Shown here one piece after another: positions 23,297 through 35,500 of a stretch of DNA of 64,000 nucleotides. Source of the DNA: Anolis sagrei (Eukaryota; Chordata; Lepidosauria; Squamata; Anolidae); NCBI RefSeq assembly GCF_037176765.1, contig NC_090023.1, positions 204,632,506 to 204,696,505 on the forward strand, given 5' to 3'. How positions within the stretch are numbered: position 1 is the first letter of the stretch; every line of letters begins with the position of its first letter. A model generated the notes under the pieces. That model saw only the letters and a list, made by a program, of their open reading frames with translations. It made no database searches and had not been told where the DNA came from. A program made the position numbers and the translations under genes.

Positions 23297-23606
23297 GTAA
23301 AGGTAAAGGTTAATATTCCCCCTGAATTTGGGTCTCATCTCCATTTCTAAGCCGAAGAGCTGGTGTTGTCCATAGACACCTCCAAAGTCATGTAGCCAGT
23401 ATGACTGCATGAAGTGCCATTGCCTTCCCGCAGAAGCGGTACCTATTGATCTACTCACACATACATGTTTTCAAACTGCTCGGTTGGATGAAGCTTGGCC
23501 TAACAGCGAGAGTTCACCCCACTCCCCGGATTCGAACTGCCAACCTTTTGGTCAGCAACTTCAGCAGCTCAGCGGTTTAACCCACTGCACCGCCATAGGG
23601 CCTCCC
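23297..23606 (-). mobile_element. Sauria-type tRNA-derived SINE
   Basis: Same family as 7,321-7,650: GGTAAAGGTTAATATTCCCC end, CATAGACACCTCC, CGGTACCTATTGATCTACTC, GATTCGAACTGCCAACC and the GCGGTTTAACCCACTGC head. Confidence 0.78.
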
Positions 23607-24798
23607 TTATTAGATACACAGCTCTTATTCATATGCAAAATTTTAGAAATAGAGGGACAAATACTTCAAAAACCATTGCAGGATGCAATCTGATGTTCTT
23701 TGCTAAGGAAGAAGCCCCACCAAACTGACTGAACCTTTAAAAATAAGATTGGGTAAAAGCTAGGCTGTATGGAAGAAAAATCTGGAAACAATTTTTTGGT
23801 TTAGCATTTACTCTGTATTCAATGGATATTAAGCTTCTAAAGTGATGGACTATGACTGGAGTCCAGAACTTAGAACTGTTGCTTTATTGAAATACAATTC
23901 CCAGAATATTCCAGTGAACAATACTAGTGTCTATGTTATCTAGAGATTTTATTCCAAAGAGTAACTTCTCCATTCTCCGTTAGAATCAGAAGGTGTATAT
24001 TATGTATGCCATGTTGCTTTTCTTCAGGGAATCTATTTCATCTGTGAAACTGAGCCAATCCTTCTACATCCATAAGCATGGCCTACATTTCATATCAGGC
24101 TTTCATATCTCCCACTGACAACACGTGGGAAGAAATAAAAGGACATCACTTATGCATACAAGTATGAGAATGCCAACTGATATGAGAAGTTGCATTGAAG
24201 CCAAATAGGCGCTTTAAGTCAGAATCTCACCCCATCTGTTGTTAGCAAGTACAGAAGAAACACAGTGGTTTGAGGTACATTGATGCATCCTAGACATTAT
24301 TAATGAAGTTCCCCAACTAAAGATGTGTCTCATTCCCTGACTAAAGGACATTTCATGTTTTACATTGTGAGCTACAAATTCTAGCATGTCATCATTATTC
24401 AACAGTGAGTTATAACTAACCAGTCCTATTTTTCCTCAGGATACAAGCATCTATTCATATTTAATTGCAGAGCATGGTAAAGGTCATTCAATGTTGTCCA
24501 AAAGTACTCTTCCAAAATCTGTGTTGGCCATATAAATCCAATGGGATTTTCCAGAGGTCTCTGTGGTACTGTAATCATTGTGTGCCTAGCTATGGGGACA
24601 TTTTTCTGACCTCTCCCCAAGATGCAGATAATGGCTGTGTATAAGAGGGCTTTTGAAGTGGGGGAGTGGGCTTTGAGCATGGTGGAAGACAGAGTGGAAT
24701 ACCAACCTTCACCCAAAAGAGGACATATAGACATATAAGGAAGAAATATGGGTGTAATGAGTTCTAACCCATGTGTGAAGCTTTGTCATATTTACAAA

Positions 24799-25027
24799 GG
24801 TCTTTGCTCCTCACTTACCACTAAAACCATGACAAATCCATGAAGGCTGTAATGACTATATATGGTTTTCATAACATGAACATGTGTTAATGTAGTCAGA
24901 AAAAGTACACAGTTGAGATCAGGCATTGGTTGATATTGTAGAATTCCACCAATGCTTTTCCTCCCATAGGACTCACCTTCCTTTGTGTAGGCCTCATGGT
25001 TTTAGTGGTAAGTGAGGAGCAAGGACC
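24799..25027. repeat. 34-bp inverted repeat pair, 161-bp spacer
   Basis: Left arm 24,799-24,832 and right arm 24,994-25,027 match at 33 of 34 positions (core GCTCCTCACTTACCACTAAA). No transposase or clear target duplication; possibly the ends of an unrecognised MITE. Confidence 0.75.
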
Positions 25028-25812
25028 ATTGGCAATATAGCCAGACATATAATAATGTCATGATTCTTCACAACCCTCAGAGGATTCCCTGAAGGCCCAA
25101 CAGAATGTCGTTGTTCTGTGTGTGGGTATATGCACATAGCAGAAACATCTTTCATGCCCGCTGTTCTCCACTGGCTACTAAATGGCCCCAGAGAGCCCCC
25201 ACACAGAGGAAAGAGGATTCTTGTAGGGGTTTTGTGTATGGAAGGTAACAACCCTTTCCCTCCAAAATGACAAAAAGATAGATATCATATCCAGTTACAG
25301 TTGACTATGTCACTAATAAGAAGACAGCCATTGAGTCTGCTCAGGTATGGGTTATTTTTTATTTGCATTCTGGATTTAAAAGGATTATTGAATGTGGATA
25401 CAAATTAGCAATGAACTAAGGTGCAGTTCTAGACATGTGTTCAAACAGTTTAGACACATATGCAGTGTAATATGTGAACATTTCTGAGAAAAGCGTGGAA
25501 CAGGTAAGAAATCAGGGAGAACTAAGCCCCCCCCCCCCCCAGATTTGTATTCCTGAGGCAGCATTTGTATTTGTTGCTGGAAATAAGTCCTTTCTGGGGG
25601 AAATCCTATTGCTGTTTTACTTTTGCCTCTTTGTTCACTGGAAGGACTGTGAAAATCAGTCTTTAAATACGTACTTGTCCAATTTTGGAGCAGGGTCCCT
25701 AAAGTGAAATGAAAGAAAGGACTTAGGAGGAAGGAGAGGGGGGATAACCACAGCCCAGGGCTAAATTCTGGATGGGGAATATGAAAGGTGTATGTTGTGG
25801 AAAACCCTATAG

Positions 25813-25947
25813 CAGTGGTTCTCAACCTGTGGGTCCCCAAGTGTTTTGGCCTACAACTCCAAGAAATTCCAGCCAGTTCACCAGTTTTTAGGATTTCTGG
25901 GAATTGAAAGCCAAAACATCTGAGAACCCACAGATTGAGAACCACTG
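25813..25947. mobile_element. hAT-like MITE with CAGTGGTTCTCAACC termini
   Basis: The termini CAGTGGTTCTCAACCTGTGG and CCACAGATTGAGAACCACTG are inverted copies, and the interior (TGTTTTGGCCTACAACTCC and its mirrored GGAATTGAAAGCCAAAACAT) is also folded. No clean target duplication. Confidence 0.72.
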
Positions 25948-26519
25948 CTCAATCAGGGTTGAAGACAATAAAGTCAATGTTAAAAAATTTAAAACAGTAA
26001 GAATTAAGTTAAAGATACTGAAATTATATTAAACAACATGACACATGAAAGCAAGACAGTGTGAGATTTGTAATTTGAAGTTCTGGTACTGCAGGTACTA
26101 AAATAATGAAATGTGCATTTTTTGCTCAGATAATTCAATTCTTTTATTATGGGTTTTGCAGACATTGCAATATGGATCACACAGTGGTCACTATTACATA
26201 TCATTTGAGGTAGACCTTGATAGAAGAGTGCACTAACAGCATATATATTTTCACTTAAACATATATAAATATATGTGAGAATGGGGAAAAAACCCTTTTT
26301 GTTCCCAAATGGCAAGACTATAAGCATTTTTGTGCATTTTTCAAACATTCTTCACATTTTAGGATATTGTGCACAACTTGCAATTTGTGCAAAACTGTAG
26401 GTTTTGCATAAGACAGCAACATTTTGAGGGAATTATTTTTGTACAAAATCCCATCTGCATACAAAAGAATGGGGAGAGAAGGAACTGATCTTATCACTTA
26501 TGCTCTGGGACCATTTTTA

Positions 26520-26520
26520 G

Positions 26521-26556
<36 letters not shown>

Positions 26557-26558
26557 TT
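26520..26558 (+). repeat. (ATT)n microsatellite
   Basis: Uninterrupted ATT units. Confidence 0.95.
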
Positions 26559-27164
26559 GCAAATCTTGGTAATCTAGTGACACTTTGTCATCAAGAATTG
26601 TTGGTATTATTTATACCTCGCTTGCACACACATTTCTTTCTGTTTGAACATCATTCCAGTAATCAATCTTGGTCCTCCATCAGGATTGGTAAATGAAATC
26701 TCCAGAATGGACAACAGGTCAACTGTTGGAAATGGGATAAACTCAGAGTACTGAAACCATCCCTGAAATCAAACATGGCTCAGACAGCCATCCAACCTCC
26801 TTATAAATTAGCATTATTTCCCTCCTCCACCATGTGCGGATTCAACTGTATCAATCCCTGAAAATTGTATTTACCCCTCAAGTTGGAGGGCACCTCTCTC
26901 TTTTAGACACATCTTTCTTCTTGATCTGTGGAGGATTCCAGTGGCCCCCAAACTTCATATCTATTTCCATTAGTTAACATGTCTATTTCCATTAGAAAAC
27001 ATACTGAAAACTTAATACTGATTTCTCACTTTCAAAAATCATTACTGATTTTCTACAGAGCTGAAATGACAAAGAAAACTTCACAGAAGCCTTGCTTTGA
27101 AGAGCCACATTCCCAAATGTCCAGTGCTTTCATTGGTCAGGTGAAGAAAGCCAGTCTTTTTTAT

Positions 27165-27167
<3 letters not shown>

Positions 27168-27211
<44 letters not shown>

Positions 27212-27230
27212 CATACATACATACATACAT
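27168..27230 (+). repeat. (AT)n(ACAT)n compound microsatellite
   Basis: An AT run of about 38 bp followed by ACAT units. Confidence 0.95.
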
Positions 27231-27583
27231 ATGCATATGAACTTGCACACACATCACTTGATTCAAGGGTTCAACAGACTGCTAGTGTTTGAAGGACTTC
27301 ATATTTCACTGTCCCATTGCCACAAAGGAAAGACCTGGGAGAAAAAGGAGAAAAAAAATCTTTTTTAAGCAAGTCTTCTTTTTCCTGGTTTAGTTCCTTT
27401 TTTCTTCTCCCTTAGACACTTTCTGAATGTTCAAAAGGAACAGGAGTGTAACAGTGAGATTGTTCATTTCTTTATTAGTTACATTAATATTCTGCCTTCC
27501 TTTGAGATGAAAATGGCAGATGTGACTTTCTTCTAACACACTTTACCCTCAAGGTGTGCATGTGGGGAGTGGGGGGTGGTATC

Positions 27584-27745
27584 TACATTGCCATATAATG
27601 AAGTTTGAACTGCATAATATGTTCAAGTGTAGACTCATATAATGAAGACAACTGCATTGAACTGGATTATATCAATCCACACTGCCATATAATCCAGTTC
27701 AATGCAATTAACTGAACTATATGACACTGTAGATGTGACCTAGAT
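27584..27745. mobile_element. hAT-like MITE remnant, AT-rich
   Basis: CTACATTGCCATATAATGAA at the left is mirrored by ACTATATGACACTGTAGATG at the right, with AACTGGATTATAT and ATAATCCAGTT inside. Related to 12,312-12,450 and 55,746-55,824. Confidence 0.5.
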
Positions 27746-28458
27746 CAATCCCAGAGAAAATTATTGGTCCAAACTAACATAATGCATCTCATGGCTCAGT
27801 GGCAACTTGGAGGGAAGATAATGTCCAAAACAGTCCTCTACATCGCACCAGCTCTTCTCTAGTGGAAGCCAGACAAAGTTATTTGAATGCAAAATGGGTG
27901 GAAGCTTGGTCTTCCGATGTGATTTGAGCTCTCATAATTGCTGGGTGAAACTGATGACAGTTGGAATCTTTAAGCTTTGAAAGGGTCATCCGTTCCCCAT
28001 CTCTACTTCTACATATGGCAAGGAGACACTGGAGATCCCTGAAATAGTACAAGGAGGCCTTTAGACATGTACAAGTTCTTCTGCAGCTGGGAGCTTCCAA
28101 GTGTCCTCCCAAGACAGCAGCTGTTTCTAATACTTCAGAAGAATCTTCTGATGTTCCCCTAAGAGTCAGAATTGTTTTGGAAGATACCAGAATGACAACC
28201 TTCTTAAATTATGAGAGCCAGAGTCATATGATTTCCTACCTTTAAAAACAAAGTTTATGACTAAAAAGGACTTTTCAGTTGAGGCACCCCTCATGTGTTA
28301 CTCTGCCTGGAGAATCTCACCTGGCATCAAGACTGATAACTGTTCAGCACTCTGCAAGGTATTTATTTTTTAGTTTATGTAAGCATCATTTAGTTACTTA
28401 TTATATAGTGATATGGATGCCCTATAATATAAGATGTCTGACCAATATACAAAAGACA

Positions 28459-28720
28459 TAATAGACTCCTACAGCTGGAAGGGACCACAAAGACTATCTA
28501 CGAGGAGTCCTATCCCATGCCAGCAGGAATGCACAATTATAGCACCCCTGAAAGATGTCCATCCAGCTGCAGCTTAAAAACCTCCAGAAAATGAGAGTCC
28601 ACTACACTGCAAGGCCATCTATCCACTCTTTGACAGCTCTTACAGTAATGAGATTCTTCCTAATGTTTGAATCTATTGTTTCATGTTACAGTTCTTGGAG
28701 TGGAAGGAAATAAACTTGCA
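28459..28720 (-). mobile_element. Diverged CR1 LINE 3' fragment
   Basis: Follows the CR1 order (ACAGCTGGAAGGGACC, ATGTCCATCCAG, TTAAAAACCTCC, TCTTCCTAATGTTT) with many substitutions, so older than the other copies. Confidence 0.65.
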
Positions 28721-29395
28721 ATCTTGAATGCACAGCAACATTAATAACTAAAATACAAATAAAACACAAATTACAATCTGACAGGCCTATACCATGGGTT
28801 ATTTAAAAGTATTACATGAATATAAAGTTGTTAACATAAAGAATAAAAGGCCAAGTAATATGCTCTAAAATGCTTTTTCTTATCTGGGATACTACATCCC
28901 GAAGAGTCACTTTATTTGAAGCAGGTCTCTAAAGTAGATCTTAAGTTTTAAGTAGATCCATATAAAAAACGGGATCTAATAGCTAAGTGGGTCCCAAGAC
29001 CAGGTTCCAAGACACATTCCACATTTGACAGATGGAAACATAACAGTATGAAAAAGGTAGCAAAATTTGCTTTCCCTTCATTTATAAGGAAAGACAAGAT
29101 TTTTTTTCTTCTCTTCCTCTCCTTTCCTCTCACTGAACTGATTGCAATCTGCTTTTGAACTTTAAACTCTGTTTTCAGCAACTGAAATAAACTGAGGACA
29201 AAGAGGGAAGTAGGAGGAGAGAAAAACTGGGACTTTTCAAAGCAATTGGGAAAGTGGGATGATAGAGGGTTAATTGGGAAATTTCCTGTGAAATTGGGAG
29301 TGTGTAAAGTATGTGATGTAGCCTCTACTTTCTACAGCAGTAGATAGGACATTGCATAAACAATGAAATTGTAATATGAAAATGGGAACACTTAC

Positions 29396-29563
29396 TTGCG
29401 TCCATCCTGCCCTCGGATTAGAGTCACCCTTTTGGCTCCCAGTCTGTCCCAAACCGAAGTTAAAAACTGCTTATGCCAAATAAATTCAATTTTTGTGGCG
29501 TTGTCAGGGTGAATGTCTAAATCGGTGACTTTTGAGTAGCTTTGTCCTTGCTTAAGGCTTCCA
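29396..29563 (-). CDS. PNLIPRP3: PNLIPRP3 exon 12: PLAT domain, second half
   Basis: 168 nt with phase 2 at both ends. It encodes [20 protein letters not shown], then [12 protein letters not shown] and [17 protein letters not shown]. The acceptor is TTACAG and the donor GTAAGT. Its length supports the 168-nt choice for PNLIP 12A and 12B. Only one copy is present here. Confidence 0.88.
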
Positions 29564-32500
29564 CTGTAAATGCATCAAAAGAGAAGTTGTTAGAAGGCAT
29601 CCATACAACAACTGCTGTACTTTAGAAATTCCACCTTTGCAGATGACTAACCTGAGATGTTAATGTTACTCTTTAGCATTTCAGGACATACACATGTCAA
29701 ATTGGATGAGCAACTGAATCTGAGATCATGGCTTCTTAACAATTATAAGGTAACTTTATAATGGTATTGTACAACAACAGCAACAACAGGAGCAATAAAA
29801 ACAACAATAATAACCAGCTTCTAAAAGTTGGCATACAGTTATTATATTGCATCTACAGGGAACTTTATCGCAGCTACTTGTAATTTGCTGCCATCATTCA
29901 ATTATTTTAATTGTATGTTATTGGTGAATGCCTACAGATAAATAACTTAGATTCTACCTCACATGAACAGTTATGAATATTCAACTATGTATTATATCCT
30001 GACCTAACCCCATGAAGCTCTTCCAGACAGGTCCAAATTATGAAAGGAACTGGGATTTAAAATCACGATTATTTTTGTGATGCAATCTCCCCCTCCTCTC
30101 TCCTAAGCTCCCGATGCATCATTTTGACACATCAGGAGCTTTTTCTGAGGGGCCTGAGGATGCAGTAAGTTTCCAGGGAAAACGGGGGGCTAGGAGAGTA
30201 GGGTTGGGCTGCCATCCTGTTCCTTCGGGCCCTTAGAGTCCAAAGAACTAGGATGGCAATGAGGATTCACACTCAGGATTGTGGAAGGTGGTCCTGAGAG
30301 TCAATCTCCACAGGCTCAACACCTCAAAGTAAGGTCCTGATCTCTTTCAGTGTTTTTTTTTTAATCCACAGTAAAGAGGGAAATCCCAGTGTATTCCAGA
30401 CTAATCTGGATTAACCTGGGGGTCATTTGGATGCCTTAGTTTACTCCACAACCCATCATGGGTTTGAGGTCTATGTGGAAGGGCTCTAAGCCCTCAGCTT
30501 CATTGAACAATCGAGGTCTATTCTATTGGTGATTGAGATGCAGCAGGATATTTCCACCTTTTTTGGCTAAATTAGCTTCCAAAAATTAGGGTGCACATTA
30601 GAGTCGCATAATATGGTAATCTTAGGACTTCTTCACAAGCACCGCTAGAATGATTGTGTATCTCCACAGTTCACTACGATCCTGGTGGCATCCACATTGG
30701 TGTCCTGGGGACATGTTGCCCCATGTCCCACACCATCACAGATTCCTCTCTGCCTCATCACTCAGAGGAAACCTCCTTGAGCCGGCTCAACCCATCTTTC
30801 CCAATGGAAAGACAGGGAGCCACCTGTTGTCCACTGCTGGCAATTTTGCAATAGCAACAGCGTGTTTGTGGCAGTTCAGCCATAGAACCACCCAGGAAGT
30901 AATTTTCCAGGATGTGATGGGAGCCATCATAGTCTGTGGCTGAAGTAAAAAAAAAAAAAAACCCGTCGTCACCACCAAATTTTGGACCATGCTTCAGGAG
31001 CACCTGGAGCTCAAATTGAACTGTGCTTAAATCTAACATGATTTTCTATGGACAGAGTTTCTTTCAGTTCACAATATAAACCTGTTTGTTTTTCACTTTA
31101 TTAAAAAAAACTCCACCAAACATTCCAGATCACACCATGAATCTCATGAAGTAGCTTGGAGAAGCCTATGAAAGTCCATGACACAATAAATGAGTTTGTT
31201 GTTGAAGCAGTACTGAACATTTTGTCATTTTTGTCCTATAATAGGTCCTCCTTAATGCTTCCATTTATCTAGGACAAGGAAGCCCAGAAGCAGGTTCCGG
31301 CACAGCAATACAAATGGCCCATATATTCTATATTTCTTTTCTATACACACCCACACACATTCTTTCTCTCACTCCTTCTTTATATGGCATCCAACCTAAT
31401 AAAAAGGATTTGGAGAACTCGAAAGCTTCCTTATTATTTTGTGTCATTTCACCTGGCCCTAAACAATAAAGGCATTGGCCTGTAAACAGAGGACAGAGTG
31501 GCCATATGAGCTACTTTGAATCCTAGTCTGGAAAAAAGATGAGATAGGAACAAATGTAATACCAAGAACAATAATATGCATAGCAGCATCAAAAAAAGAG
31601 GACAAAGAGGTCATGTACTGCCACTTTGAACATATCCAGACTGACTGAAAATTCCTAAATTTAATTCCTGTTCTTTCTGATTTTATAATAGATTAAAGTA
31701 AACCAATCTGGGTAGTTGGTATAAAAAGCTTTTGATCATATCAGGACCTGACAGAAAATATTGTGGGATAAACTACATATGTACAGATCTCCAATATAAA
31801 TTAAGAAAGCACAAGAACAAAATTTGGGACTTTGTAGGGGTTTTGGTGAGAGTTGTTTGGTTGATGTGAGAAGGAGGACCTCTATCCACTGTTATTCTCA
31901 TAGTGCAGCATAAATTGAGGTTCGGGGACCCATTTGTTTATACAGGCATTTTAAAATTAGTTGTTTTAAATGGGTTTTCTGTTTTTATTATTTTATTTGT
32001 TTCAACTGTGGGCTTTGTTGGATTTGTTTTTATCGTAAAGTGCTCTGGAATTTTTAAAAACACAATGAACAGCATAGAAAAGCTTGATAATAAACACATT
32101 GCAAATGTTGTGCAAATCTATGGGCGGTTCCAGACAGCACTTTAATGCGAGTGCAATTGGGTTTTAGAAACATGATTAGACTTCCATTGAAGTTCTCACA
32201 GAAAGCTCATGCTTTTCTTGGGCAGGTGTCCAGATGCCCTGCCAGACTTTCTAGCATGGCACTGGGACATAAAACAACACCCCCCCCCTCAAAAAAAAGA
32301 CTTTAAAAGAGACAATTACTTATCCAGCCACCATTCCTCCTTCTCCGGCACTCTCCTGGCATGTAGAAATACTGCACCAGGAGAAAGGAGGGGCAAGAGA
32401 AAGGGGGAGCCAGGAGCGATTTCCATCCTCCACTCTTCTTTTGGTGCACCATTTCTACGTGCCAGGAGAGTGCAGGAGAAGGGGGAATGGTGGCCGGGTA

Positions 32501-35500
32501 AGTTATTTTCCTTTTTAAAGGCTTTTCTGGGGGTTTGAGGAGGGTGTTAGAGCCCCCTTGGATATTCCAGGTTCATGGAGCCCAGAAAACGTGAGAGGGC
32601 TGTGTGAACGATCCCCTTATAAGTCCCAGGACTTCTGAGGGGGCAGTCCAGACATCACCCATAGCTGGAAAGACCGGGTCCTGTGAAAACGCATTTTGGG
32701 TGCTGCCTGGATGTGCCCTATGTGCTTATTATGAGGTATGTATATGCTATTCATTGTGTTTTATTTATTTATTATTTTATTTTATTTAGTACACTTGTAT
32801 ACCGCTAATATCTCAGCCTGTGCGGCGACTCATTGCGGTTTACAACATATTTAAAAATACAATATTCACTTTAAAAATATAAAATAAAATATAAAAATAC
32901 ATACATATACATACATAGTATTGGGCCACCAATACAGACCGGAACATCTCATAGTTAAAGTCGTAATCCAATTTGTTATCCTTGATTGCTAGTCCATGAT
33001 CAAAACATCATCACATCGGAATTAGTTGAAAACTTGCTCGAACATCCAAGTTTTCAGTTTTTTCCGAAATGCCATTAGCGAGGTTGCTGATCTTATTTCA
33101 GTAGGGAGGGCATTCCAAAGCCGGGGGGCCACCACAGAAAAGGCCCTATCTCTCGTTCCCGCAAGCCGCACTTGTGAAGCAGGCGGGATGGAGAGAAGGG
33201 CTTCTTCTGAAGATCTTAGGGTCCTGGTGGGCTGATAGGCCGAGATACGTTCGGATAGGTATGTAGGGCCAGAACCGTTTAGGGCTTTAAAGGTCAAAGC
33301 CAGCACTTTGAATTGGGCTCGGTAGCTAATCGGTAGCCAGTGGAGCTGGTACAGCAGAGGAGTTGTATGCTCCCTGCGCCCTGCTCCTGTTAATACCATG
33401 GCTGCCGCCCGTTGGACTAATTGGAGCTTCCGGGCCGTCTTCAAAGGCAACCCCACGTAGAGAGCGTTGCAGTAGTCAAGGCGGGATGTAACCAGAGCGT
33501 GGACTACCGTGGCCAAGTCAGACTTCCCAAGGTACGGTCGCAGTTGGCGCACGAGTCTTAACTGTGCGAATGCTCCCCTGGTCACCGCCGAAACCTGGGG
33601 ATCCAGGCTCAGCGATGAGTCCAGGATCACACCCAAACTGCGAACCTGTGTCTTCAGGGGGAGTGCGACCCCGTCTAACACAGGCTGTAACCCTATACCC
33701 TGGTCTTTTTTAAAAGACCATGATTGGTTTTCTTCCCCACATTTTCTCTCTCTGTAACCAAAACCTGTTTTTTTTTTTTTATGGAAAGCTTATTTTTTAT
33801 TTCAAAAAATTGTGGTCCACCATTGCTCCTTTGTCCCAGAAGTCTAGGTACAGTATAGCATGTACAGCATTTAGTTCTAAGTAATTCATCTTATTATCTC
33901 CAGCTTGAAACTGCAGGTGCAGGACAAATGATGTCTAGTATTACTGACTCACCTTGGTTACTTATAAATGAAATAAACAAATAAATGTATATACTGCCTT
34001 TTCCTCAGTGAACTTAAAGTGCCAGGCATGACTCTTATTAACCGGAACTCAAGCAATTGAAACTCTCATGCAAATAAAAATTAAAATGAAGGCAGTTTTA
34101 GAAAAAAAAAAGATACATTAAGTTACGTATGACTTAATTTTCTTTTTATTGCTGTATTCAACATTAATATCAGGTCAATATAACATTTATGGTATAGTAT
34201 AGTATACCATAAATTCTGCAACCAAAGAATACATTTATCCAGCATCTACCTATCTCTGTGAGTGCTGGTTAACTGAGAGTCTACAGTATTTTATTTTCAC
34301 ATCAACTCTATGAGGTAAGATATATGATCATATATTGTATGTAGCCAAAAGGCATTACCCTATATGGAATTAAACATGAAAAATATTTAAAATATTAGAC
34401 ATAACTTTAAAACATATTTTAAAACCCCTATAAAATCATCAAATAAAAAGTGTTAAATTAATATGTACAATAAAATATATTCCTTAATGAAACAAGCATG
34501 TAGTTTCTTAATGCCCAATGCAAATTGGGCTACTGCATATATGATAAAGACCCATGTATCAGTTATCTACAGCCACTTTCTAAAGTGTGTGTACTGTATA
34601 CAACTGAATAACGAGTGACACAAATCTTTGTTTGGGGGCAGAATATAGGGAGCAGAGCAACTAAATTCATATTTTCTTTCTGCGAACTTCAAAAACCTCC
34701 CTTCAAGATATGCAGAAGGCATTTGATGGTAACTGAGTGCTACCCATCTAGGAAACAGCCATAATTAAAATGATTTGACTGTAATTATTTCATTTTAATT
34801 AAACACTCCTTGCAGCACCAGAATGAAATGCTTGATTTGGGAAACATTTGTGGAGGGTTTCCAAAAGGGACAAAATCCATCTGAGGAAATTTTACAAGGA
34901 TATGGAGAAAAAAAACATGCTGAGGATATGCATTCTTTTGTTATGCAAGGCAATTTTTCAATGTTTATACCAAAGTGATCCGATATGTTTTGACATTGTC
35001 TATCTATATATAATATTCTACTCCTAGCCAACAATGTGTTGCCATCTATAAATCTTTTTTAAAAAAATGGATTTGGTACCTTTTGGAAACAAACATCACA
35101 TTTGAACACTATATATAAAGGGGGGAAAAACAGAAGCCAACAATATATTAGACTGTGTATATCTAAAATTATCAGATCTCAAAAAACTGGTTTCAGTGCC
35201 ATATAAAATGTACCTCTGAATTTGATATTCCTTTGTGTATTCATCTTTGCCGTGAAAAATTATATTTATTAATCCCCTTGCATTTCCATATAATTTCACA
35301 GATATTTTATATCTCCAGCCTATGTAACAAAGATAGATTGAAGCCATATGTCAGCCAGTGTATAAAAAGAATGAATTACAAACTAAGATAGATAAACACA
35401 CATACACACTTTTTTCTGTTCCTACCTCATTTTTTTTTAAAAAAACATACACTCTTCAATTATAGGTCCGAAAGTTTAAATTATTATTACAAATATTACA

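Larger units (their letters stand above)
22850..29395. other. Region between the two lipase genes; PNLIPRP3 3' end expected
   Basis: It should hold the terminal PNLIPRP3 exon and its 3' UTR on the minus strand, but no convincing FC-containing terminal exon was found. It contains a Sauria SINE, a 34-bp inverted repeat, a hAT MITE, simple repeats and a diverged CR1. Confidence 0.5.

Noticed and set aside
34193-34212. Short TATAGTATA palindrome resembling a promoter or terminator.
   Set aside because: AT-rich low complexity in an intron; no associated start site.
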